NCBI RefSeq assembly: GCF_008369935.1
Contig: NZ_VTUZ01000029.1
Span: 1-64,000 of the forward strand
Direction of reading: 5' to 3'
DNA from: Paraburkholderia panacisoli
Lineage (GTDB): Bacteria > Pseudomonadota > Gammaproteobacteria > Burkholderiales > Burkholderiaceae
Length of the DNA: 64,000 nucleotides
Below the pieces are notes generated by a model. The model was not told the DNA's origin. It saw nothing but the letters and a program-made list of their open reading frames with translations, and made no database searches. Shown here piece after piece: positions 52,320 through 62,390 of the stretch; the first letter of the stretch is position 1, and the number at the start of each line of letters is the position of its first letter. The position numbers and the translations under genes are program-made.

Positions 52320-52520
52320 GCCTACGGCGAGTATGGCGACCTCGTCGAATCGGGCGTGCTCGATCCGACCAAGGTCACGCGCACGGCGCTGCAGAACGCA
52401 GCATCGGTCGCGGGTCTGCTCTTGACGACCGATGCCACCGTGCACGAAGCACCGAAAGATGCGCCGGCAGCGGGTCAGCCGAGCGGTCCGAGCGCGGGCG
52501 CGCCGGGACTCGATTTCTGA
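52320..52520 (+). pseudogene. groEL: groEL 3'-terminal remnant
   Basis: The plus strand encodes, without a start, about 66 codons reading YGEYGDLVESGVLDPTKVTR, then [20 protein letters not shown], and a tail rich in Ala/Pro/Gly ending GAPGLDF and TGA. This is the C-terminal end of the GroEL chaperonin ([29 protein letters not shown]). An in-frame TGA at 52317 closes it upstream, and about 480 residues of GroEL are missing. Burkholderia-group genomes carry several groEL copies; this is a decayed one. The rest of 52026-52626 shows only the promoter element and no other gene. Confidence 0.88.
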
Positions 52521-52626
52521 GCATCCACGTCGAGTCGCAATCACGCACGCGGGCATGCGGTAACGAGCGTGCCTGTGTGCGTTGCTTTCACTCCGCACCT
52601 CGCAGCAACGGAACGAACGGTCTGCA

Positions 52627-53949
52627 TCAGCTGGGAAAAAACCGGTTCGCGGGCCGTGGCAAACCTAGATTCTCGCGTAACGTCACACCTTCATACTCGC
52701 GTCGGAACAGCCCCCGCCTCTGCAATTCCGGAATCACTTTATCGACGAAATCGTCGAGGCCCACGGGCAGATGCGAGAACATCACGTTGAAACCGTCCGA
52801 GCCCTCTTCCAGCAGCCATTGCTCCATCTGATCCGCGATCATCCCGGCCGTGCCGATCATTTCCAGCCCCGAATAGCCGCCGATGCGCTGGGCGAGTTGA
52901 CGGATCGTCAACCCGTCGCGCTGCGCCCACTCGACCACCCGTTGCCGCGCCGTGCGGCTCGCGTTGGTCTCGGGAATGTCCGGCAGCGGCCCGTCCGGAT
53001 CGAGACCGGACACGTCGTGCCCCAATGCAATCGACAACGACGCAAGGCCGCTTTCGTAATGAACGAACGTGTCGAGCCGCGCCCGCGTTTCCTGCGCCTG
53101 CTCCAGCGTATCGCCCACCACGACGAACGCGGCGGGCAGGATCTTCATGTGATCGTGCTGCCGGCCGAGCCGCTCCATGCGGCTTTTCACATCGGTGTAG
53201 AAGCGCTTTCCGTCGGCCAGGCTGCTTTGCGCGGTGAACACCACCTCGGCGGTTTCGGCGGCGATCTGCCGCCCCGCTTCCGACGACCCCGCCTGCACGA
53301 TAACCGGCCACCCCTGAATGGGACGCGCGATATTCAACGGCCCACGAACCGAAAAATTCTCGCTCCTGTAGTTCAGCGTATGCAGCTTTTGCGGATCGAA
53401 GAAGGTGCCGGTCGCCGTATCGCGGATGAATGCGTCGTCGGCCCAGCTATCCCACAGTCCTGTGACCACATCGAAGAACTCGCGGGCGCGCCGATAGCGC
53501 TCGTCGTGTACGACGTGCTCGTCCAGACCGAAATTGAGCGCGGCATCCGGATTCGACGTCGTCACGAGATTCCATCCGGCGCGGCCGCCGCTGATGTGAT
53601 CGAGCGACGCGAATCGCCTCGCCACGTGATAAGGCGCGTCGAACGTGGTGGACGCGGTCGCGACGAGCCCTAGCCGTTCAGTGACCGCGGCGAGCGCGGG
53701 GAGCAACGTGAGCGGTTCGAACGACGTGACCGTGTGGCTGTGCTTGAGCGCGTCGAGTGGCATGTTGAGCACCGCAAGGTGGTCGGCCATGAAGAACGCG
53801 TCGAAGCGGCCGCGTTCGAGCGTTTGCGCGAAACGCTTGAGATGCGCGAAATTGAAGTTGGCGTCCGGATAGGCGCCGGGATAGCGCCATGCGCCGGTAT
53901 GAATCGTCGCGGGCCGCATGAAGGCGCCGAGGCGTAGCTGACGTGACAT
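52627..53949 (-). CDS. LLM-class FMN-dependent monooxygenase (NtaA/DszA type)
   Basis: This 440-residue member opens QLRLGAFMRPATIHTGAWRYP. It contains HVARRFASLDHISGGRAGWNLVTTSN (part), LWDSWADDAFIRDT, QAGSSEAGRQIAAETAEVVF and the C-terminal VTLRENLGLPRPANRFF. The ATG at 53949 has CGGAG about 8 bp upstream; the longer frame to 54036 fills the spacer. It lies 87 bp after the paralogous gene at 54037 and is likely co-transcribed. It is closer to the 40771 and 54037 proteins than to the 31772 one. The substrate is unknown. Confidence 0.87.
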   Translation of the reverse strand: MSRQLRLGAFMRPATIHTGAWRYPGAYPDANFNFAHLKRFAQTLERGRFDAFFMADHLAVLNMPLDALKHSHTVTSFEPLTLLPALAAVTERLGLVATASTTFDAPYHVARRFASLDHISGGRAGWNLVTTSNPDAALNFGLDEHVVHDERYRRAREFFDVVTGLWDSWADDAFIRDTATGTFFDPQKLHTLNYRSENFSVRGPLNIARPIQGWPVIVQAGSSEAGRQIAAETAEVVFTAQSSLADGKRFYTDVKSRMERLGRQHDHMKILPAAFVVVGDTLEQAQETRARLDTFVHYESGLASLSIALGHDVSGLDPDGPLPDIPETNASRTARQRVVEWAQRDGLTIRQLAQRIGGYSGLEMIGTAGMIADQMEQWLLEEGSDGFNVMFSHLPVGLDDFVDKVIPELQRRGLFRREYEGVTLRENLGLPRPANRFFPS

Positions 53950-54036
53950 CTGCCGATCTCCGTTGCGAACAGGGTCGCGCCAGTTTAATCCTGCTGTATC
54001 GCGGCTGCTTGCAGGCTCGCAGCGCCGCGGATGCAC

Positions 54037-55374
54037 TCACCTCACGCGATGCGCCGGCCGCCGCAACCCCAGGTTCTCGCGCAGCGTACGTCCTTCGTAT
54101 TCCTCGCGGAACAGGCCGCGCCGCCGCAGTTCCGGCAGCACGAGATCGACGAAATCGTTCAGGCCGTGCGGCAGCACCGGCGGCATCACGTTGAAGCCGT
54201 CGGCGCCATGATTCACAAAGCGTTCTTCGAGTTGATCGACGATCTGCGCCGGCGTACCCACGAGCTGCCAGTGACCGCGCGCACCCGCGACCCGCAAATA
54301 GAGCTGGCGGATGGTCAGATTTTCGCGGCGGGCCAGTTCGATCGTGAGCACTTGCCGGCTCTTGCTCGCATTCGTTTCCGGCAGCTCGGGAATCGGTCCG
54401 TCGAGCGGATACTCCGACAGATCGAAACCGCCGGTCAGCCCGGACACCAGCGCGAGACCCACCTTCGGATCGACGAGCGACTGCAATTGTTCGAACTTCT
54501 CCGTCGCCTCGCTCTCGCTGCGGCCGACAATCGGCAACACGCCGGGCATGATCTTGAGATCGTCGGGATGACGGCCATACGCCCGCATGCGGCCCTTCAC
54601 GTCTGCGTAAAAGTCGATCGCGTCTTGCAGTGTCTGCTGCGCGGTGAAAATCACCTCGGCGGTCTTCGCGGCCAGCTCGCGCCCCGCTTCCGACGACCCC
54701 GCCTGCACGACGACCGGATGCCCCTGCGGCGAACGCGCGACATTGAGCGGCCCCTTCACCTGAAAGAAGCGCCCCTTGTGATCCAGCACGTGCCGTTTGC
54801 CCGGCTCGAAGAAACGCCCCTGCGCCTTGTCGCGCACGAAGGCGTCGTCCTCCCAGCTGTCCCACAGGGCCGCCGTGACTTCGGCGAATTCGGCGGCACG
54901 CTCATAGCGCTCGGCGTGGTCGAAATGTTTGTCGCGATTAAAGTTCTTCGCTTCGTGCTCATTCGACGACGTGACCAGATTCCAGCCCGCGCGGCCGCCG
55001 CTGATGTGATCGAGCGACGCGAATTTACGCGCAATGTGATACGGCTCGTTGAAGCTCGTCGACGCTGTGCCTACGAGGCCGATGCGTTCGGTCACCGCTG
55101 CCAGCGCCGACAGCAGCGTGATCGGCTCGAACTGCGCCACGTAACTATGCGCGGTGCGGCTCAGAAAGTCGACGTCGTCGCCGCGCGTGCCCACACCGTC
55201 GGCGAGAAAGACGAGGTCGAACTTCGCGGCTTCGGCTGTTTGCGCAAGTTGCACGTAGTGGCGGAAATTCACGCCCGCGTCCGCCTGCGCCTCGGGATGA
55301 CGCCACGCCGCGATGTGATGCCCGGAAGGATAGAGAAAAGCGCCGAGGCGCAGGTGTCCGCTACGTCTGCTCAT
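54037..55374 (-). CDS. LLM-class FMN-dependent monooxygenase (NtaA/DszA type)
   Basis: This 445-residue protein is highly similar throughout to the 40771-42147 product: HLRLGAFLYPSGHHIAAWRHP, HIARKFASLDHISGGRAGWN, LWDSWEDDAFVRDK, PQGHPVVVQAGSSEAGRELA and TLRENLGLRRPAH. The pair looks like a duplication within the block. It is the first gene of a two-gene unit with its own copy of the shared promoter element. It would use FMNH2 and O2. Confidence 0.88.
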   Translation of the reverse strand: MSRRSGHLRLGAFLYPSGHHIAAWRHPEAQADAGVNFRHYVQLAQTAEAAKFDLVFLADGVGTRGDDVDFLSRTAHSYVAQFEPITLLSALAAVTERIGLVGTASTSFNEPYHIARKFASLDHISGGRAGWNLVTSSNEHEAKNFNRDKHFDHAERYERAAEFAEVTAALWDSWEDDAFVRDKAQGRFFEPGKRHVLDHKGRFFQVKGPLNVARSPQGHPVVVQAGSSEAGRELAAKTAEVIFTAQQTLQDAIDFYADVKGRMRAYGRHPDDLKIMPGVLPIVGRSESEATEKFEQLQSLVDPKVGLALVSGLTGGFDLSEYPLDGPIPELPETNASKSRQVLTIELARRENLTIRQLYLRVAGARGHWQLVGTPAQIVDQLEERFVNHGADGFNVMPPVLPHGLNDFVDLVLPELRRRGLFREEYEGRTLRENLGLRRPAHRVR

Positions 55375-55441
55375 GGAAGTCCGGGTTTGGGGATTGAAGG
55401 CGTGCTCTCGCGCCGGGCAAACGACGCGCGCGATTCATTGG

Positions 55442-55479
55442 ATTCTCGTTGCCTGGGTCCATTCTCGCCACCAACAAAT
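55442..55479 (-). promoter_or_regulatory. Sulfur-block promoter element, monooxygenase pair
   Basis: On the minus strand, ATTTGTTGGTG (55479-55469), 9 of 11 matches, is followed after 21 bp by GAGAAT (55447-55442), 67 bp before the ATG at 55374. Confidence 0.5.
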
Positions 55480-55586
55480 CAGCAGATCCATATTCCGCAA
55501 TGAACTAACGAAAACCGCTTGAAAGGCGGGTCGGCTTTTCTGGTTTGCTGGTGGTCGCGCGTTGACCGATCCGGCAAGCGATCTTT

Positions 55587-56477
55587 CTAGTGGCAATACA
55601 AATCGTTCTCGGCGTTGAACATATCGAACGCGAGCCTGCTCGCCTGCTCCTGACGCACCGTCGACAACCAGCGCTGACGGCGCCAGTCGCTCACGGTTCG
55701 TTCGACGAACGCCGCACTCGCGAGGTCGCCTGCGCGCAACGCAACGAATGCGGGCTTGGGCGCGACCGTGCCCGGCAATTCGCGGTAATAGGCCCAGTCC
55801 GGCTGTTTCAGCAACGCACGGATCACGTACTCGTCATCGATGAGCGCCGCGCATTCGCCCGCCTGAAAAGCGAGCAACGCATCGAGCGGACGATCGAAAC
55901 TGTGCAACGCGGCCCGCAACCGTTGCGCGGCGCGCGCCGCGAATGGGCTTTCTCGCGACGCGCAGATCGCGCGCGTTTGCAGGTCGCGCCAGTCCCGAAC
56001 GTCGCCGTGGCGCAAAACCAGCGCCGCGCCACGTCCGGACGAGTAGGCAGTCGGCGAGAAGGCAACCGACGCATCGGGAGCAAACGCGAGTCCGGCGATT
56101 GCAACATCCGCCTTACCCGATTGCACGGCCGAACGCGCCTCCTGAGGCTGCGCGAGCAGCAGTTCCACTGGAAGTCCGACGCGCCGGCCGAGATCAGCCG
56201 CCAGCGCTGCGGAGAAAGCATCGGGTGCGCGCGCCGATCGGTCGACCTTGCCGACGTTCAGCGTCGGCATCGGTTGCGACGGCACCGCGACGATCAGAGA
56301 GCCGCGCGCGATGGCGGCGGCGAAAGGCCGTTGCTCGCCGAAAAGGCCCCGCAGCGCACCGCTTACCGGCGCGCCAAGCAACGCTACTGACAGCGCGAGC
56401 GCGGCCACGATCGCAAACGGCACCCATCGCGGTCGTCGGTCGACTTGTAGCGCAACCGCATGCCCCGCTCTAGCCAT
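55587..56477 (-). CDS. Membrane-anchored family-3-like solute-binding protein
   Basis: This 296-residue protein has a short basic N-terminus, one hydrophobic helix (FAIVAALALSVALLGAPVSG, about 19-40) and a domain resembling amino-acid-type binding proteins (SLIVAVPSQPMPTLNVG, GKADVAIAGLAFAPDASVAFSPTAY in part, FQAGECAALIDDEYVIRALL). No lipobox or clear cleavage site is seen, so it may stay membrane-anchored. The ATG at 56477 overlaps the permease stop by 8 bp, implying coupling. The same operon also has a conventional lipoprotein binding protein. Confidence 0.68.
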   Translation of the reverse strand: MARAGHAVALQVDRRPRWVPFAIVAALALSVALLGAPVSGALRGLFGEQRPFAAAIARGSLIVAVPSQPMPTLNVGKVDRSARAPDAFSAALAADLGRRVGLPVELLLAQPQEARSAVQSGKADVAIAGLAFAPDASVAFSPTAYSSGRGAALVLRHGDVRDWRDLQTRAICASRESPFAARAAQRLRAALHSFDRPLDALLAFQAGECAALIDDEYVIRALLKQPDWAYYRELPGTVAPKPAFVALRAGDLASAAFVERTVSDWRRQRWLSTVRQEQASRLAFDMFNAENDLYCH

Positions 56478-57318
56478 TTTGCGCGAGTCCCACCCGCCAG
56501 CGCAGCAAGCGCCGTTCAAGCAGCGAAAGACTCTTGTTGATCAAAAGGCCGAATAACGCCAGCAGCACGATGCCGGCGTACATGTCGGGAATCTGGAACG
56601 TCTCCTGCGAATTGAGCGTGTAGAAGCCGAGTCCCGAGCGGGCGCCGATCATCTCCGCCGCGACCAGCGCCGTGATGCTGTACGCGCCCGCGAGCCGGAG
56701 ACCTGTGAGTATTTCAGGCAGCGCGGCAGGCAACACCACCTTCGCGAAGATGAATCCCTGCGACGCGCCCATCGAACGCGCGCAGTCGATGAAAACACGT
56801 TCGACCTGCTTGACGCCCGAAATGGTATTGAGCAACACCGGCCAGAAAGCAGCCCACACGATGATGGCGATCTTCGACGACTCGCCGATCCCGAGGAACA
56901 GGATGAACACGGGAAACAGCGCGAAAGCGGACACCTGCCGAAGCAATTGATAGAGCGGATCGACAATGCGTTCGGCGCGGCGAAACCAGCCGAGCGCAAA
57001 GCCGCACACCACTCCACCGACGACCGCCAGCAACAGACCGCTGAGCGAGCGGAACGCGCTCGCGCCGAGATGCTTCCACACTTCGCCGTTGTCGAAGAGC
57101 CGCACGATCGCGACGGCCACCTGCGACGGCGGGCTCAGATAAGCCGGGCTGACGACGCCAACGCGCGGCAACAATTCCCACAGCAGCACGAAAGCGATGA
57201 GCGCGACTGAGCGCTCGAACGCCACCGAAAAGCGCACGCTGCGGCGAGCAACACGCGGGCTGCGCGTTTTGGGTGCGATCAGAACCGGCAGATCGCGGAC
57301 ACTGTTTTGCTCGGCCAC
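56470..57318 (-). CDS. ABC transporter permease, SsuC/TauC type
   Basis: This 282-residue permease has six membrane segments starting SVALIAFVLLWELLPRVGVV, a central LLRQVSAFALFPVFILFLGIGE (part) and the EAA loop FIDCARSMGASQGFIFAKVVLPAALPEILTG (part). It starts 9 bp after the ATPase stop. It belongs to the sulfonate/taurine/nitrate importer group. Confidence 0.88.
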   Translation of the reverse strand: MAEQNSVRDLPVLIAPKTRSPRVARRSVRFSVAFERSVALIAFVLLWELLPRVGVVSPAYLSPPSQVAVAIVRLFDNGEVWKHLGASAFRSLSGLLLAVVGGVVCGFALGWFRRAERIVDPLYQLLRQVSAFALFPVFILFLGIGESSKIAIIVWAAFWPVLLNTISGVKQVERVFIDCARSMGASQGFIFAKVVLPAALPEILTGLRLAGAYSITALVAAEMIGARSGLGFYTLNSQETFQIPDMYAGIVLLALFGLLINKSLSLLERRLLRWRVGLAQNG

Positions 57319-57327
57319 TCGATGCCC

Positions 57328-58157
<830 letters not shown>

Positions 58158-58161
<4 letters not shown>

Positions 58162-59252
58162 GACGACTCCCTGCTTGCGGACGTGGCCGCGTTCGCCTGC
58201 GACTGCTTCGTCGCGAACGGGTTGTACTCGTTGGTATAGACATCCTTGACCGAAACCTTGCCCTTCGGAATCTTGCCGGCCTGTTCGAGAATGTCGATGT
58301 AGTACTGGATCGGCGGCTCCGTGACGACGAGATCCTTCACATAGGCGTATCGTTCGACCAGCTTCACATCGATGCCGAGCCGTTCGGCCGTGAGCTGACG
58401 CGCTTCGTCCGGATGCGCATTGACCCAGTTGCCCGCCTTCGCAATCGCGGCGACGAAATCCTTCACCGCCTGCGGATGCGCGCGCGCAAACGCGCCGTTC
58501 GCGCTATACGGCGCCATCCCGCCCAAGCCCCCGTCTTCATCCCAGTCGCTCCACAGCTTGTGCAGTTGCGGATCGGCTTCGGCCGCGCCGGAGAACGGCG
58601 GATGAATGATCGCGATATCGACGTTCTTCGTCACCAGCGCCTGCTGCGACTGATTGTCGGGCACCACGATCCAGTTCACCTTCGACACGTCCACGCCGTG
58701 CTGCGATAGATACTTCTTCGTCACGAATTCGGCGCAAGCGCCGAAACTGTTGAATGCGACCGTCTTGCCTTCGAAGTCCTTCGGGCCGCGAATGCCCGAA
58801 TCCGCGCGGGTGAAGTATTTCATGTGCGGCGCGTCGCGCAGCGTCTCGCCGCCGGCCGACACTACCTTGATGTCCGCGCCGCTGGCGATCGCCGAGATGA
58901 CGAGCGGCACCATGCGGGAGCCGAAGTCGATTTCCCCGGTTCCGACCAGCGGAATGATTTGCGGCGCGGATATCTTGCCCACGTATTTCGGGCGCGTGCT
59001 GGTGTTCTCGAAGTAGCCGAGCTTGTCGGCGAGGTAGACGAGATCGAACGCCGGATTATCCGGATATTTGAAGTACGTGATCTCCTGCTTCACCGGTTTC
59101 TCAGCCGATGCCGGCGAGGAAGCCGCGGACGTTTGCGCGCGATCTTCCTGCGGTTTGCAGCCGCTCTGCAGGATGAGTGCCGCAGCCGCGCAAGCCGCAA
59201 CGAGCCATTTTCCGGCGAAAGGTGGCCGAGGATGCGAAAAAGACGCCTTCAT
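58158..59252 (-). CDS. Sulfonate/nitrate-type ABC substrate-binding lipoprotein
   Basis: This 364-residue binding protein has a lipoprotein signal with lipobox LQSGC near residue 32 and a Ser/Ala-rich linker before the domain. NMT1/SsuA-like landmarks include ITYFKYPDNPAFDLVYLADKLGYF (part), IIPLVGTGEIDFGSRMVPLVISAIASGADIKVV (parts) and GKTVAFNSFGACAEFVTKKYLS (part). It is the first gene of a four-gene operon (binding protein, ATPase, permease, second binding domain) and has the shared promoter element upstream. Ligand is unknown, probably an organosulfonate or related anion. Confidence 0.88.
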
Positions 59253-59320
59253 GAGATCAACCCGGGAGAGCAGCGTGAAGTGGGAGCGGCAATCGACAAT
59301 TGCCGTTACGGTGCGCGAAA

Positions 59321-59358
59321 ATTATCGCCGGGAGGGTGCGGCAATCAAACCAACAAAA
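59321..59358 (-). promoter_or_regulatory. Sulfur-block promoter element, right-hand Ssu-type operon
   Basis: On the minus strand, TTTTGTTGGTT (59358-59348), 9 of 11 matches, is followed after 21 bp by GATAAT (59326-59321), 68 bp before the ATG at 59252. The remaining sequence to 59594 shows no gene. Confidence 0.55.
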
Positions 59359-59594
59359 CGTGCTTAGGTTAGCTTGCGGTGTTCGATTGGCATTGCCGGA
59401 ATGTTTGCTGAAACAGACGGTTTGCGGGGTGCCGTCTGAACGAACACCGTCTTGACGGCGTGCGACAACCTGGACGCCGGAAACGGAGAGACTTCACCCA
59501 CCTTCCCAAAGCTTTCATAGCCAAACATCTCGCGCCCTGACAGGTATTGTCTGTTGAGTCGTCGCATTGACGGCGTTCGAATAGGGACTGGAAG

Positions 59595-59834
59595 ATGAAA
59601 TCTGGACTCATAGCGCTCACGCTGGCCGGCTGGGCAGTCAGCCTGTCTCTGACGGCGCACGCGCAAGCGAATTCCGTCTACACCGACGATCGGCCACCTC
59701 CGCCATGCCACGATCATCCGCCCGGGCCGCCTCCCTCAAACTCGGACGGCCCTCCTGTGCCGCCTCCGCACGACAACGGCGATGGAAGCCCTCCCAAAGG
59801 GCCTGCGCCTGATTGCAGCCGACCGCCTAACTGA
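59595..59834 (+). CDS. Small secreted proline-rich protein
   Basis: This 79-residue protein has a signal peptide (MKSGLIALTLAGWAVSLSLT, cleavage near AHA-QA). The mature chain of about 55 residues is almost wholly Pro/Gly/Asp/Ser/His (PPPPCHDHPPGPPPSNSDGP), with two cysteines that could form a disulfide. GGAAG directly precedes the ATG. Such small proline-rich exported proteins are common orphans; I recognise no family. Confidence 0.55.
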   Translation: MKSGLIALTLAGWAVSLSLTAHAQANSVYTDDRPPPPCHDHPPGPPPSNSDGPPVPPPHDNGDGSPPKGPAPDCSRPPN

Positions 59835-59917
59835 GCGAAGCACGACTGCAACGGGGCGCGCCTGATCCCAGAGAACTGGTGCGTGAATGCGAGCGGACAT
59901 GGCCGGACGGCGCAGCA

Positions 59918-60071
59918 CAAGCGCGCCGAAGGGGTCCGCCTGGCGCCCGTCGACCGGCAGCCAGGCCTGATTGACCAGTAGCTCCTGCGGCACCGAGATC
60001 CCGGTGTGCGGAGTCACGACCAGGACGGGAGAGTCACCCCGGACAAGCCGGCCGTAAGGCAGGTTCTGCAT
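59918..60071 (-). pseudogene. Probable N-formylglutamate amidohydrolase N-terminal remnant
   Basis: A minus-strand frame from an ATG at 60071 begins MQNLPYGRLVRGDSPVLVVT, then PHTGISVPQELL and VDGRQADP. This resembles the start of N-formylglutamate amidohydrolases (RGDSPVLISIPHTGT-VP). After about 50 residues the similarity stops and the frame continues as arginine-rich non-coding-like sequence antisense to the proline-rich gene. The remaining approximately 220 residues of the enzyme are absent. Confidence 0.42.
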
Positions 60072-60369
60072 GTTAGTACCCTCAGGTTCGCATCGACGCG
60101 CATTGCGTGCGCGTTGTTCGCGCGCGTGCTTATCTGGACCGCAAGCGGGACGTGACGCGCGCTCACTGACGGTACCCGAACAGAAATCGGTGGGAGTCTC
60201 CGTAAGCCGTGGTTTATCTGTTTATAAGCGGCTCTTACGAAGATTTCTTTGCTCTCGGGCTACATCGTGTGCAGGCAAGCTCCAGCTGCCGTGGTCACCG
60301 CAGCAGAGCTGCAGGATGGCTCAGGCGCGCATACCCAGACAACGAGGACTACCACGTGTCCCCCTGCAG
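60072..60369. other. Intergenic region without a recognised gene
   Basis: About 300 bp between the amidohydrolase remnant and the MDR gene. Short plus-strand frames here have no domain, ribosome site or plausible composition. No hairpin with a T-run was seen. Confidence 0.5.
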
Positions 60370-61338
60370 CTAGTCTCCGACTTTCAGAAGAACTTTTCCA
60401 CCTCGCTCCTGATGGGAGATTGCGGCGCCGATTTCCTCCAGCCGATAGGTCGCGGCTACTGGAATTGCAACTTCGCCCGCGGCCACCATCTTTGACGCCT
60501 GCATGATGGCGCCGGGAATCTGTCCGGCAAAGTCAGGATTGCCTAAAGAAAAGCCACGAATGGTCAGGTCATTGAAGATGACCTCGAAAGGGCTCACTGC
60601 GATGGCCGCAAAGCTCGGGGCAGCGTACGACACGAGTGTGCCACGAGGACCCAGCAGCTTGGCCAGACGGCCAGCAGCCTCGCCGCTGACAGCATCCAGC
60701 GCAAGCTGCACGCGCTTTGCGCCCAGCGCCTCTGTCATCTTCGTCGGCGCGTCATCATCGTCCAGCAAGACCAGATCGCATCCCGCTTCTCGCGCGGCAT
60801 TCATCGCCTCGGCGCGGCGCACCAGTCCGAGCGTCTTGACACCTTTTTGCCTGGCGAAGCCGACTATCCAGCGCGCTATGGCCGAGTTGGCCGCGTTGAT
60901 TGCAATCCAGTCATCCGGCTGAAGGTGCACGTATGTCTCGAGCAGCAGATGCGCGGTGGGCGGATTGATAGTCAGCATCGCCAACTGATCAGGGTCCGCA
61001 TGGGCGGGAAGCACGACTATGCCGTCTACGTCGGCGACCATCCGCTCGCGCCAGATAAAGCTGCCAATCGGGAGAGTGACGCGATCGCCGACCCTGACGT
61101 TATCGACTCCTGTACCGACCTCCAGCACACGCCCCATACCCTCGTTGCCGATAACGGATGGCAATTCGGGATGCAGCGGGTACATGCCGCGCGCGACGAG
61201 AATGTCGCTGAAGTTGATTGGGGCATACTCGGCAGCGACCCTCACCTGGCCCGCGCCCGGACCGGCGAGTTCGGGCAACTCACGGAATTCAACTCCCGTT
61301 GCAGGGTCGCCATATGCCGTGAGCACGATACCTTTCAT
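60370..61338 (-). CDS. MDR-family (zinc-free) NADPH oxidoreductase, enoyl/quinone reductase-like
   Basis: This 322-residue medium-chain dehydrogenase/reductase starts MKGIVLTAYGDPATGVEFRE. The GroES-like domain contains YAPINFSDILVARGMYP and IGNEGMGRVLEVGTGV, and a Rossmann half covers about 140-270. The catalytic-zinc cysteines and histidine of alcohol dehydrogenases are absent, as in quinone oxidoreductases and trans-2-enoyl reductases (INPPTAHLLLETYV). The ATG at 61338 has GAGGAG about 9 bp upstream. It follows an SDR gene after 183 bp on the same strand. Confidence 0.84.
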   Translation of the reverse strand: MKGIVLTAYGDPATGVEFRELPELAGPGAGQVRVAAEYAPINFSDILVARGMYPLHPELPSVIGNEGMGRVLEVGTGVDNVRVGDRVTLPIGSFIWRERMVADVDGIVVLPAHADPDQLAMLTINPPTAHLLLETYVHLQPDDWIAINAANSAIARWIVGFARQKGVKTLGLVRRAEAMNAAREAGCDLVLLDDDDAPTKMTEALGAKRVQLALDAVSGEAAGRLAKLLGPRGTLVSYAAPSFAAIAVSPFEVIFNDLTIRGFSLGNPDFAGQIPGAIMQASKMVAAGEVAIPVAATYRLEEIGAAISHQERGGKVLLKVGD

Positions 61339-61521
61339 GATGCAACTCCTCTTCGATGGATTCCCAAGTAGACACGGCGTCCGGGCATGCCTTATGGGGC
61401 ATCGGGTTGGGGAATGTCGTGTATTGCCACTGCATGCCGGGACCCGCCAGATGCGGAAACTCGACAACGCTATCTTCAGCGAACAAGGCAGCAGCGTGCT
61501 TCGTAGCGAATCGATTGACGG

Positions 61522-62253
61522 TCAGATCTGCGCTCTGCCCCCGTCCACGAAGAGTTCAATGCCCGTGACGAAACTCGAATCATCCGATGCGAGAAACAGG
61601 GCAGCTTTGGCAACTTCGTCGGCTTCCCCCATGCGTCCCATCGGGATGGTAGATAAAACCCTCGCAATAGCATCCTGAGGCTGCTGACCAATGATCGGGG
61701 TATCAATTGGGCCCGGGCTGAGGACGTTTGAACGGATGCGACGGTCCTTCAACTCCACAGTCCATCCACGTACGAAATTGCGGATGGCGGCCTTGGTCGC
61801 GCCGTACACCCAGAAGGCGGGTGTCCCTTTGGCGCTCGCGACGGAGCCCGTGAGAATGATCGATCCGCCGTCATTCAAGAGCGGCAGAGCCTTCTGGACG
61901 GTGAAGAGCACTCCCTTCACGTTGGTATTGAACAGTTTGTCGAAATGCGCTTCCGTAATATCGCCCAAGGCGGCGAACTCAGCGATGCCAGCGTTGGCGA
62001 AGACGATGTCGATTCTTCGCCCTGTCGCGTCGACGTTCTCATAGAGACGATCAAGATCATCCAGATTGGCGACGTCTCCATGAATGCCAGTCACATTGCC
62101 CCCGATGGCCCTCACGGCTTCGTCGAGCTCCTTCTGGCGACGGCCGGTGATAAAGACGTAGGCGCCCTCGGCCACGAAGAGCTTCGCGGCGGCGAGGCCT
62201 ATCCCCGACGAGCCGCCGGTGATGACGGCCACCTTTCCCTGCAACTTATCCAT
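61522..62253 (-). CDS. Short-chain dehydrogenase/reductase (SDR)
   Basis: This 243-residue classical SDR has cofactor motif TGGSSGIG at 12-19, NAG in VFANAGI at 87-89 and catalytic Ser137, Tyr150 and Lys154 (VYGATKAA). FVTGIELFVDGG at the C-terminus is typical. TGRR at 36-39 suggests NADP preference. It lies between an MDR reductase and a metallo-beta-lactamase-fold gene on the same strand. Substrate unknown. Confidence 0.87.
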   Translation of the reverse strand: MDKLQGKVAVITGGSSGIGLAAAKLFVAEGAYVFITGRRQKELDEAVRAIGGNVTGIHGDVANLDDLDRLYENVDATGRRIDIVFANAGIAEFAALGDITEAHFDKLFNTNVKGVLFTVQKALPLLNDGGSIILTGSVASAKGTPAFWVYGATKAAIRNFVRGWTVELKDRRIRSNVLSPGPIDTPIIGQQPQDAIARVLSTIPMGRMGEADEVAKAALFLASDDSSFVTGIELFVDGGRAQI

Positions 62254-62390
62254 AGCGACGACTCCGTTGATTGCTAATCCCGATTGGCAGCGCCTCTGGT
62301 AGCGCCCATGCCCGGCTGCATTCGAGGGTGGATTGCGCGTACCAACTAACGCCGGCCGGTCAGTCGATCATCTCGTTGGCCGTCCGGCGG

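Noticed and set aside
54031..55503. 490-codon plus-strand frame opposite the flavin monooxygenase at 54037
   Set aside because: Same shadow effect, with low-complexity arginine-rich product.
61289..61486. 65-codon minus-strand frame between the SDR and MDR genes
   Set aside because: It overlaps the MDR start in another phase. A slight resemblance to the MDR N-terminus (EFP-LAGPG) is too short to mean anything.
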